This document shows, in pieces, positions 25,128 to 32,150 of a DNA stretch of 64,000 bases. This stretch comes from JBMYRH01 sp049602155 (GTDB lineage Bacteria; Myxococcota_A; UBA9042; PHBI01; JBMYRH01). Under the pieces are notes generated by a model. It saw nothing but the letters and a program-made list of their open reading frames with translations. It was not told the DNA's origin and made no database searches. Location: the NCBI GenBank assembly GCA_049602155.1, contig JBMYRH010000030.1:1-64000 (forward strand). Reading direction: 5' to 3'. Position 1 is the stretch's first letter; each line of letters starts with the position of its first letter. The position numbers were made by a program, and so were the translations under genes.

Positions 25128-26176
25128 TTCTCTATCCGGACCCAGGACGGCAGGCGTGCGCGGCGACGACTGTATTGAGGCTTAAACAAGATCTTCAGCA
25201 CCGTTCGGAACTCTTTGTAGTGAGGAATCTTCTCATCGAGCTGCTCACGGAAGGCTTGCCGGCGCATATCGAAGGTTCGGTGAGACGTATCGGAGAGGTC
25301 AGAGGTCTCAAGGTGGTAATTCGCTTCGGTCTGTATCTGCATCTCAAAGACTTGCCCCCGCCAGCTGTACACATTCTTGAGGGCCTCCCAGCCCGTCTTC
25401 TTCTTCAGATGCTCAGGGAGCGCTAAGTAGTCCTTCTGCTCTAACAGCTCTAAGCGCTGACCTTCTTCCGTATCGAGGTTGAGTTCCCTGCGCTCCTCAG
25501 CTGTGAAACGCATCGCGCTGAGGGCGTCTACGACCTCGTAGGCCCGCTCGTTATTGATTGTGAGCGCCTTGATGCCGAAGACATCCTTGATGTACTTCGA
25601 GAGGGGATTGAGGATCTTGTCGCGCGCCACGAGGCTGTCCACATCAAAGAGCGCGTCGCAAACCTTGTTCCAGATTTGATCGTCGACTTTGACCCGCGTC
25701 AGCACACGCATCGCGAGGGGCGTCTTGACGCCCTCCAAAGGGCGCAGCTCCAAAAAGCTCGCGCGGTGAATGAGCTTGTCATAGGGCCTGCGATGACCGG
25801 TCCGATAGCGGTATCGACGGGCAATCCGAGCAGCCAGCGTATGGTCCGTATAGCGCTTGAGATCAGCGCGGGACAAGACCTCCTCGATAACGATCCGCCT
25901 CAACTCGGGCTCATCACGAGAGCTGCAGAGCACGCGGGCGACGAGCTGAATCTTCTTGGTGCCGAGCAGCCGCCACGCCAGCAGGGTCGCCAAGTCGTAA
26001 AGCCGATGCTCTCCCGCCAAGACCGCAGCCTGCCAGCTCTTCCGCGCATGGCGAATCTCTGCATCCGGGATCACCAAGAGCGGCGGCGTGGTGCCCCGCG
26101 CTTCAGCGTCCCGCAAGCCGTGCAGCTGGTCCGCCAACGTTTGAAGCAGTGCCAACGTCCGCTCATCATAGATCAA
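25124..26176 (-). CDS. RelA/SpoT-like nucleotidyltransferase-fold protein (degenerate)
   Basis: This 350-aa protein resembles the synthetase domain of RelA/SpoT in its C-terminal half. NPLSKYIKDVFGIKALTI followed by NERAYEVVDAL corresponds to the strand after the ATP-site. GWEALKNVYSWRG matches the GYxSLH segment, with Tyr changed to Trp and His to Asn. VFEMQIQTEANYHLE matches the catalytic EVQIRT strand and keeps the Glu. The N-terminal half is helical and unassigned, and I see no HD hydrolase or TGS/ACT regulatory domain. The listed start is TTG 26176, the first standard start codon. A perfect GGAGG site instead favours a CTG at 26236. (p)ppGpp synthesis is uncertain. Confidence 0.6.
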   Translation of the reverse strand: MIYDERTLALLQTLADQLHGLRDAEARGTTPPLLVIPDAEIRHARKSWQAAVLAGEHRLYDLATLLAWRLLGTKKIQLVARVLCSSRDEPELRRIVIEEVLSRADLKRYTDHTLAARIARRYRYRTGHRRPYDKLIHRASFLELRPLEGVKTPLAMRVLTRVKVDDQIWNKVCDALFDVDSLVARDKILNPLSKYIKDVFGIKALTINNERAYEVVDALSAMRFTAEERRELNLDTEEGQRLELLEQKDYLALPEHLKKKTGWEALKNVYSWRGQVFEMQIQTEANYHLETSDLSDTSHRTFDMRRQAFREQLDEKIPHYKEFRTVLKILFKPQYSRRRARLPSWVRIEK

Positions 26177-26233
26177 CAGCGCGAGTGGGCTCCCCCCACC
26201 GTCTCTCTCCGTGATTCGTTCGATTAGCGCTTT

Positions 26234-26247
26234 CAGTGCGAGCCTCC
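26234..26247 (-). promoter_or_regulatory. Strong ribosome site before an in-frame CTG codon
   Basis: On the minus strand GGAGG (26247-26243) is followed after 6 bp by CTG (26236-26234). The CTG is in frame with the RelA/SpoT-like protein and adds 20 residues (LKALIERITERDGGGSPLAL) that read as natural protein. No ATG, GTG or TTG lies between the CTG and the upstream stop. This suggests rare CTG initiation. Confidence 0.45.
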
Positions 26248-26289
26248 GGCCTCAACCGTACCATCACTGAGTGCCCTTTTTCGAGCCGC

Positions 26290-27246
26290 TCAGAGTGCGG
26301 AGGCCTTCTTCGTGGCGCGACCGAACCCCCAGAGCGCGAGTCCCCCGAGCGCCACGCCGAACCAAAGCGTCGCGAACCGGATCAACAAGGTCGCCACAGT
26401 GGCGACTTCACCTGTGGGGGCGACCCCCATCGTCAGCTCCAAGAGCGCGATCATGGACCCCTCCGTCGCGATGAGCCCCCCGGGCAGCATCGTCAAGGCC
26501 CCAGCGACCGTCGAAAAGGCGTACACAAAGGTCGCCTCTCCCAACGTCACGACGACGTCGGTGAGCCCACCGAGGATCAACCAAGTGCCGACCGCCTCAA
26601 GCCCCCAAGCGGCGACTGAGAGCGCGAGCGTCACGAGCAACACCCAGCGCCCCATGAGCGCGCGCATCGCGATCCTAGCCTCCTCCAGCCGAGGCGCAAT
26701 CCGACCGATCACCGGGAGCTTAGCGCAGCACTTGAGGACCCATTGACCCAAAGGATCCCAGGCAAAGACGAGCATCATGCCGCCGACCAGCACACTCCCG
26801 GCGATCAGGACGCCCCATCCATAGCCGCTGGTGGCGACACCGAGGCTAGTGAGCAAGAGGAGCGCCATGAGATCGGTCAACCGCTCAGCGACGACGATGG
26901 GCGCCGAGCGCGTGACAGGTACCTCAAACGCCTGCCTCAACAGGAAGCTCTTGAGGACCTCCCCCACCTTACCCGGTGTAATGCTCATCACCATCCCAGC
27001 GAAGAAGCACAGCACACTCGGTCCCAACGGGACCCGTATCTCAAGCGCTCTCAGGTACAGCTCCCACTTCACGACACGCAACATATAGCCGACCAATGAT
27101 AGGCAAAGGGCGCCGCCAAAGGGCCCCCAAGACAGCGTCGCGAAGGTCCCTTTAAGCGCCGAGAGGTCGGACACGAGCATAAGCCCGATGACGACGAGCA
27201 GCCCGAGACCGGCGCCAATCGCCAGCCTCCGCCCAAGCCCTGTCAT
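26290..27246 (-). CDS. Lysylphosphatidylglycerol synthase TM-region (flippase-like) membrane protein
   Basis: This 318-aa protein has about eight transmembrane helices and resembles the UPF0104/YbhN family, the membrane half of MprF-type lysyl-phosphatidylglycerol synthases. Typical segments are SLVGYMLRVVKWELYLRAL, FFAGMVMSITPGKVGEVLKSFLL and MLPGGLIATEGSM. These proteins lack the aminoacyl transferase domain and are thought to act in lipid translocation or as accessory membrane proteins. The stop is separated by 53 bp from the CTG of the RelA/SpoT-like gene, and the start overlaps the lipoprotein gene in ATGA. The substrate is unknown. Confidence 0.85.
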   Translation of the reverse strand: MTGLGRRLAIGAGLGLLVVIGLMLVSDLSALKGTFATLSWGPFGGALCLSLVGYMLRVVKWELYLRALEIRVPLGPSVLCFFAGMVMSITPGKVGEVLKSFLLRQAFEVPVTRSAPIVVAERLTDLMALLLLTSLGVATSGYGWGVLIAGSVLVGGMMLVFAWDPLGQWVLKCCAKLPVIGRIAPRLEEARIAMRALMGRWVLLVTLALSVAAWGLEAVGTWLILGGLTDVVVTLGEATFVYAFSTVAGALTMLPGGLIATEGSMIALLELTMGVAPTGEVATVATLLIRFATLWFGVALGGLALWGFGRATKKASAL

Positions 27247-28415
27247 CGCGGAGGACAGGGGGTGAGGCCTCGCTCCGAGATCGCCGCGTTTAGCGCCGCT
27301 CGAGCCGCCTCATCGCCACCGTCTATCCGTCCGGCCCATCGACATGGGTCCTGAGCAGCACCACTCGACACCAGCGCCGTCAACCATTGTAGAGCGCGCG
27401 CTCCATCATCCAAGTCTATGGCACAGCGCAGCTCAACCCAGCGCACGACGTCATGCGTCGTCTTCTTGAGATCGAGCCGGCGCTCGGTCCGGTCTCGACA
27501 CAACACACGGCGCGCCATGGTGTCCCCAGTGTCCAAGCGATGCAGGTCCTGCTGGGCTGTCGCCACGTCCGGGTCCGAGGCCTTCGACACAGCGGGCGGT
27601 GCCACCGGGGCCTTTGCAGGGGCGACGGACGGCTCAACGGTATCAGCGCCCTCCTCGACCTTCGCCGCATCAACGTCCTGGGGCGCTCCGGCGGACGATG
27701 GTGTGCCAGCATCTCCTGCTTGAGGCGCATCACCTATTGCTTCAGGCGCCACGGACGTTGCCTCTCGCGCCGCGGCCGCGAGCGCTGCTTTGAGTGCGCT
27801 CAGGTCCTTACGAACTTGAACTGCCCCTCGTCCACCGGGGCCCACGTAATCCGGGGCCACCTTGAGAAGGCGCTCCCAGTGCTCAACGAGGCGCTGCGCC
27901 ACGTCCGTGCGACGCGCTGGGACGTCGTAGCTTCCATCCGCTGCATTTGGCAGCAGCAGCGCTGTGATTGCGCCGATCAGGAACTCCGTGTGAGCCTCTT
28001 TGGGCGCCTGTTGTCGAAGCCGATCGGCGATCGAGAATGCCTCTTGGAACCCGCCCTCTCGCGTCCCTAGTCGCAGGTGCAACATCGCTAAGCGCTGGAG
28101 CAGCAGGACGGCTGTCGGATCGGTCGCGACGTCTCGACCCTCGGCCACCTTGGTGTAGACGGCGATCAGCTCTCGAACCCCCATCCGGCGCAGCAGCGTC
28201 GTCTCCAGCTCGTCGTAATCCGCCTGCGTCTTCAGATCGCTCCGCACCAAGGGCGTCGTAGGTGAACGCAGCGGGCTATTCAAGGCCGGTCGACGGTCGG
28301 CCGATGGCGCCGGGCGAGGATCCTCGACACACGCGCCCCACAGACACAGCACGAGGAAGGCGCTCCCGAGGGGACCGACGATGACGGGCAACCTTTGATG
28401 AATTGAGTTCAGCAT
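27243..28415 (-). CDS. Exported Ala/Pro-rich protein, probable lipoprotein
   Basis: This 390-aa protein has a hydrophobic leader ending in LCLWGACVED, which could be a lipobox although Trp at -3 is unusual. Residues 55-220 look like TPR-type helices (MLHLRLGTREGGFQEAFSIADRL). An Ala/Pro/Asp-rich low-complexity linker and a small C-terminal domain with three Cys residues follow. I do not recognise the family. The start overlaps the folK stop by 7 bp and the stop overlaps the flippase-like gene by 4 bp, so all are co-translated. Confidence 0.7.
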   Translation of the reverse strand: MLNSIHQRLPVIVGPLGSAFLVLCLWGACVEDPRPAPSADRRPALNSPLRSPTTPLVRSDLKTQADYDELETTLLRRMGVRELIAVYTKVAEGRDVATDPTAVLLLQRLAMLHLRLGTREGGFQEAFSIADRLRQQAPKEAHTEFLIGAITALLLPNAADGSYDVPARRTDVAQRLVEHWERLLKVAPDYVGPGGRGAVQVRKDLSALKAALAAAAREATSVAPEAIGDAPQAGDAGTPSSAGAPQDVDAAKVEEGADTVEPSVAPAKAPVAPPAVSKASDPDVATAQQDLHRLDTGDTMARRVLCRDRTERRLDLKKTTHDVVRWVELRCAIDLDDGARALQWLTALVSSGAAQDPCRWAGRIDGGDEAARAALNAAISERGLTPCPPR

Positions 28416-28870
28416 TCAGTCAGCGCTTCTAGGAGGTCGGACAAGGGGCGGTCAAGCACGGGATGCACGAAGTCGGAATCAAGTTCACAAAGTGGCTCGA
28501 GCACAAAGCGCCTCTCGGGGATCCCTGGGTGAGGCAATACAAGCTCAGGAGTCTCCAAGACAAGCCCCTCCATAAAGAGCAAATCCAGATCCAGCGTCCG
28601 CGGTCCCCAGCGGACGGTCCGCACCCGCCCTGCGGCTACCTCAAGTTGACGGAGGATGGTCAGCATCTCCATAGGCGAGAACGCCGTCAGGACGCGCACC
28701 ACACCGTTCAGGTAACTCGGCTGGGGCGGCCCCATCGGGGGCGTCTCGCGCCAGGTCGAGACCCGTTGGACCTCGACCCCGGACGTCGCGTCTAACCACC
28801 GGACCGCCTGCTCAAGGGTCCGTCGTCGATCCCCTAAGTTCGCACCGAGCCCAATCCATACGCGTCTCAC
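28409..28870 (-). CDS. folK: 2-amino-4-hydroxy-6-hydroxymethyldihydropteridine pyrophosphokinase
   Basis: This 153-aa HPPK transfers pyrophosphate from ATP to hydroxymethyl-dihydropterin in folate synthesis. It opens with IGLGANLGDRRRTL. The HPPK signature region RTVRWGPRTLDLDLLFMEG, with the two metal-binding Asp residues, is followed by LPHPGIPERRFVLEPL. The length is standard. No folP or folB is adjacent. It is the first gene of a five-gene minus-strand operon whose other products are envelope-related or unassigned. Confidence 0.95.
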   Translation of the reverse strand: MRRVWIGLGANLGDRRRTLEQAVRWLDATSGVEVQRVSTWRETPPMGPPQPSYLNGVVRVLTAFSPMEMLTILRQLEVAAGRVRTVRWGPRTLDLDLLFMEGLVLETPELVLPHPGIPERRFVLEPLCELDSDFVHPVLDRPLSDLLEALTEC

Positions 28871-28948
28871 TGTAGCTTCGCCTCTGGCGGTGTGATAGGA
28901 CCGGCGCCACCTGATCTCGACCCTGAGACATGACCTGTGGTGCCGACC

Positions 28949-29836
28949 ATGCGCTCATTATTTCCCGTACTGATGCTCTCGACCCTGCTTACGCTGACCC
29001 AGTGTGTGTGTCAAAGCCGCCGCGCTGATGAGGCTCCTGCACCGGCCCCGACCGCTCAGCAAGCCGCGCCCGAGGCCGCTCCAGTGGTGAGCGCTCCTGC
29101 CGTATTAGATACGAAGGACCTCGACGAAGATGAAACGGCAGTGCTCGTGGGCGTCCTCGGTGAGCAGTTCGATCCATGCGGCTCCCCGAAGAGCTTCCTG
29201 GATGCGCTCAACAGCGAGAGCCCCTGCGAGCTCGCTGTCACGGTCGGCGAGTTTACCGTCAGCCTGGTTCAGAAAGGGCTCTCTAAGCGCCAAATCACGG
29301 GTCAGTTGCTGAAAGAGTTGGCCCGGCGCAGCTCGAAAGCTGAGTTTCAACTCGACGGTGTCCCCGTCACTGGCAACCCAAGTGGTGCCAACGAGCTGGT
29401 AGAATTCATCGACTTTCAATGCCCCTACTGCGCATCTGTAAGCGGCCCCGCTAAGGAGCTCGCCAAGAAGTATGGTGTGGCGCTCTACGTGAAACACCTG
29501 CCCCTAACCGGGCACCATCCCTTCGCTGAGGCCGCCGCTAAAGCGGCCCATGCTGCCCATTTGCAGGGGAAGTTTTGGGAGGTCTACGCCGCGCTCTTCG
29601 AGAACCAAGTGACGCTCTCCCCTGAGACAATCGAGCAGATCGCCAAGGATGCCGGCCTCGACATGACCCGCTACGCGACGGACGTCGCCTCCAAAGCGGT
29701 CGCAGACCACATCGCGCGTGACGTCTCAGACGCAGACTTGGCCAAAGTCGACGGGACACCCACATTCTTCCTGAACGGAATGATGCTTGAGTTTGACCAG
29801 CTAGAGGCCGCGCTCAAGGAAGCGACTGGCAAGTAG
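28949..29836 (+). CDS. DsbA-family thioredoxin-fold exported protein
   Basis: This 295-aa protein has a hydrophobic leader (SLFPVLMLSTLLTLTQC) and an Ala/Pro-rich linker. Its DsbA-like domain carries CPYC at Cys158/Cys161 and a cis-Pro segment KVDGTPTFFLNG. The first 140 residues also contain a helical region with two Cys. Such proteins oxidise or isomerise disulfides in the periplasm. The window holds several Cys-dense exported proteins that would need this, so a supporting role is a reasonable inference. The start at ATG 28949 removes four residues compared with a GTG at 28937. A DsbB-like partner was not seen. Confidence 0.85.
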   Translation: MRSLFPVLMLSTLLTLTQCVCQSRRADEAPAPAPTAQQAAPEAAPVVSAPAVLDTKDLDEDETAVLVGVLGEQFDPCGSPKSFLDALNSESPCELAVTVGEFTVSLVQKGLSKRQITGQLLKELARRSSKAEFQLDGVPVTGNPSGANELVEFIDFQCPYCASVSGPAKELAKKYGVALYVKHLPLTGHHPFAEAAAKAAHAAHLQGKFWEVYAALFENQVTLSPETIEQIAKDAGLDMTRYATDVASKAVADHIARDVSDADLAKVDGTPTFFLNGMMLEFDQLEAALKEATGK

Positions 29837-29921
29837 GTACGGGCGCTCGGGATCGCAGCGCCGCCCTTGTACACCGGCTCAGTATCACGCTGTTCCCCTT
29901 GCCCTGCTTGGCGCAGAGCCA

Positions 29922-29981
29922 TTGTTGACCTTTTTAGTCACCTTTTCTGAAACAGATTGTTGACTCAATTGGTCACCTTTA
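29922..29981 (+). repeat. Two 25-bp direct repeats, each a GTTGAC-N7-GTCACC dyad
   Basis: Copies at 29922-29946 and 29957-29981 are 35 bp apart in register. Each contains GTTGAC, seven variable bases and GTCACC, so each is itself an imperfect palindrome. The stretch is AT-rich against a GC-rich background. It lies 150-210 bp before the MoaD-like gene and looks like a doubled operator. Copies also overlap -35-like TTGAC sequences. Confidence 0.6.
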
Positions 29982-29989
29982 GCTATCAC
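29960..29989 (+). promoter_or_regulatory. Candidate promoter of the ubiquitin-like/JAMM operon
   Basis: TTGACT (29960-29965) and TATCAC (29984-29989) are 18 bp apart. The -35 box lies inside the second dyad repeat, so a protein bound there would block or adjust transcription. The predicted leader is about 135 nt and contains a 12-bp palindrome (CGTCTTAAGACG, 30081-30092). Confidence 0.42.
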
Positions 29990-30134
29990 CAAGGTTCAGG
30001 GCAGCTTTTCTGCAGCCTTGAGACCATTTCTAGTGCGTGAGGCCCGGGGGCATCACGACTCGACTCCAGACTTCGACAACCGTCTTAAGACGTCGCAAGC
30101 CTCATTGTGGGGCGCTGACACAAGGAACTTCACG

Positions 30135-30413
30135 ATGAACGTCAACATCAAGATCCCCACATCGCTGCGCAAGTTCGCAGGAGGCAATGACACGGTCGCA
30201 GTGGCGTCCGCCAATGTGCGTGAGGCGTTGGACCAGCTTGAGGCCAACCACCCGGGCATCAAGGCAAAACTTTGTGATGGTGACGGCAACCTTCGCCGGT
30301 TCATCAATATCTACGCAGACCAGGAAGACATCCGCTTCCTCGACAACCTCGACACCCCCCTGAACGACGGCTCGGAATTGCAAATCGTGCCCGCGATCGC
30401 TGGTGGAAACTGA
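30135..30413 (+). CDS. MoaD/ThiS-type ubiquitin-like sulfur carrier ending in Gly-Gly-Asn
   Basis: This 92-aa beta-grasp protein belongs to the MoaD/ThiS/CysO group (IKIPTSLRKFAGG...VREALDQLEANHPGIKAKL...NIYADQEDIRFLDNLDTPLNDGSELQIVPAIAGG). Such carriers are adenylated and converted to a C-terminal thiocarboxylate that donates sulfur. The usual terminal Gly-Gly (90-91) is followed here by one Asn, which would block activation until removed. The adjacent gene encodes a JAMM peptidase, the enzyme class that removes such caps in QbsE/QbsD and HcyS/HcyD. The internal IYADQEDIRFL segment resembles CysO-like carriers more than molybdopterin MoaD. The final acceptor is unknown. Confidence 0.88.
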   Translation: MNVNIKIPTSLRKFAGGNDTVAVASANVREALDQLEANHPGIKAKLCDGDGNLRRFINIYADQEDIRFLDNLDTPLNDGSELQIVPAIAGGN

Positions 30414-30435
30414 GCCTTAGCTGGAGTGCTTTGAG

Positions 30436-30885
30436 ATGGTGACATCCAACGACATCATGGCTCACGAGGACATCCGAGCCTCGGTTGAGGCGCACGCGAT
30501 GACGTGGTTCCCCAAGGAGTGCTGCGGCCTGCTCGTCAGTGGTCCGGAGGGGCACGCTGCCGTCTTGGCCCATAACGGCATCGATGAAGCCCACGCCAAA
30601 GCACCCGGCGAATACGAGCGCACAGGTGAGACAGGCTACCTCCTGGACCCGAGCGAGATCCTCCGCTCAGAGAAGCGTGGTGAAACGCTTGTCGCTATCT
30701 TCCACAGCCACTGCCGCGTCGGTGCATATTTCTCCGAGGAGGATAAGAGCCGCGCGCTAGCCCCGTGGGGCGAGCCCTGGTTTCCCGACGCCGAGTACGT
30801 CGTCCTCGATGCTCAAGATACGGGCGTGCAGGGCTTTAAGGTCTTCAAGTGGTCTGAAGACGCGGGAGACTTCCTAGAGCGATGA
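30436..30885 (+). CDS. JAMM/MPN (Mov34-type) zinc metallopeptidase
   Basis: This 149-aa protein is a single JAB/JAMM domain. Glu28 lies in FPKECCGLL, and the zinc motif His90-x-His92-x7-Ser100-x2-Asp103 (HSHCRVGAYFSEED) is complete. Pro after the second His is replaced by Cys, unlike most HSHP proteins. Bacterial stand-alone JAMM proteins next to ubiquitin-like carriers trim the carrier or release an amino acid from it (Mec, QbsD, HcyD). It begins 22 bp after the carrier gene and overlaps the radical SAM gene in ATGA. Predicted substrate: the Gly91-Asn92 bond of the carrier or a conjugate of it. Confidence 0.88.
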   Translation: MVTSNDIMAHEDIRASVEAHAMTWFPKECCGLLVSGPEGHAAVLAHNGIDEAHAKAPGEYERTGETGYLLDPSEILRSEKRGETLVAIFHSHCRVGAYFSEEDKSRALAPWGEPWFPDAEYVVLDAQDTGVQGFKVFKWSEDAGDFLER

Positions 30886-32126
30886 ACGCCCCCTCCCACG
30901 TCCTCACGAACCCGGGACTCCTAAAGCTTGAGCTCATGCTGCACGGTATCCGCTTGCCTATGCGGCGCTCGCTCGAACACGGCGGCGCGGTCACGGGCCA
31001 TGCGCTCTTCGGCAGCGCCGGCGACGTCGACCTCTTGCTCCCTGAAGGGACATGGGCTTCCGTCCCGGTCATGCGCGGCCTCGTGCGACACACGCCCTAC
31101 ACGCTGATCGAGGAGGGGAACGCTTTTTTCGTGACAGCGAAAGGTACTGAGGTCCGTACCCCTGTCGTGATCCGTCCGCCATCACATGTCTTCTCGCACA
31201 AGACATCGACCGGCTTACCCTTCGGTAAATTCGGGACCGTTCATGGCCCGTACATGGCCATCTCACCGACGAACCGGTGCTCATTTTTAAGCACCGAGGA
31301 TCAATGCCGCTTTTGTGGTGTCGGTGAGGAGGGAACGACGCACGCCCCCGTGCCGGTCGATGATGTCATCGAGGCCATCCAAATCGCCCGCTCAGAACAC
31401 CCCATTGACATGGTCTACCTGTCGGTCGGTGAGCTTGGTACGGACGATGGTGGGGTGCTCTTTCTTGAGCCCTACGTCGCAGAGATCAAGAAGCACTTCG
31501 ACGTCCTGGTCGCCATGGACGCGCTGCCTCCCTCGGACAATCGTTGGATCGACCATGCCTACGCGATGGGGGTCGACTCCGTCAGCTACAACTTGGAGAT
31601 CTTCGACAACGACCGATTCGAGCGCATCTGCCCCGGTCCTGCCCGGGCCATTGGCCGTACGCGGTTCCTCGAGGCCCTTGAGTATGCGGCGACAGTCTTC
31701 CCCTCTGGTGGGACAACATGCCACTTGATCGTCGGCTTGGAGCCTCTCGAGAGTACACGAGAGGGCATCGACACGCTGACCGCCATGGGGGTACTCCCGA
31801 TCTTACCCCTGTATCGCCCCTTCAAAGGTCGGGACATGCGCCGCGACGACGCTGCAGAGCACTTCGACACCAGCAGGGAAGAGCTCATCGCCCTGCACTC
31901 TCACCTCTATCGGACCGTGCGAGGGCAAGGCATCAGCCTTAACCTCGTCCGTGACATCGCGATCGTCACCACCCCCCTCGAGGGCCGCTTCCTCGCCAAC
32001 GATGACGGCCTCCTTAAGTCGCTGCAGCACAAGGTGATGGGAACCCGGTGGGGGCGCAGAACTTCTGCCTACATGAGCGACCTACGGCGAGCCCTTCGCG
32101 TGCGCTACGTTGAGGAGTTGGGCTAG
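30882..32126 (+). CDS. Radical SAM protein with CX8CX2C cluster motif
   Basis: This 414-aa protein has Cys133, Cys142 and Cys145 (RCSFLSTEDQCRFCGVG), which reads as a radical SAM iron-sulfur site with an 8-residue first gap instead of three. The following fold fits a partial TIM barrel: DMVYLSVGELG, DVLVAMDALPP, GVDSVSYNLEIFD and CHLIVGLEPLEST. A 125-residue N-terminal extension (KLELMLHGIRLPM...) faintly recalls the radical SAM protein of nitrilase-linked clusters; this is from memory and not firm. Its start overlaps the JAMM gene, so it is very likely part of the same pathway. Substrate is unknown; sulfur insertion is a guess from context. Confidence 0.75.
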   Translation: MNAPSHVLTNPGLLKLELMLHGIRLPMRRSLEHGGAVTGHALFGSAGDVDLLLPEGTWASVPVMRGLVRHTPYTLIEEGNAFFVTAKGTEVRTPVVIRPPSHVFSHKTSTGLPFGKFGTVHGPYMAISPTNRCSFLSTEDQCRFCGVGEEGTTHAPVPVDDVIEAIQIARSEHPIDMVYLSVGELGTDDGGVLFLEPYVAEIKKHFDVLVAMDALPPSDNRWIDHAYAMGVDSVSYNLEIFDNDRFERICPGPARAIGRTRFLEALEYAATVFPSGGTTCHLIVGLEPLESTREGIDTLTAMGVLPILPLYRPFKGRDMRRDDAAEHFDTSREELIALHSHLYRTVRGQGISLNLVRDIAIVTTPLEGRFLANDDGLLKSLQHKVMGTRWGRRTSAYMSDLRRALRVRYVEELG

Positions 32127-32150
32127 ACCGCGGGTCGGTTCAGCCCTGTT

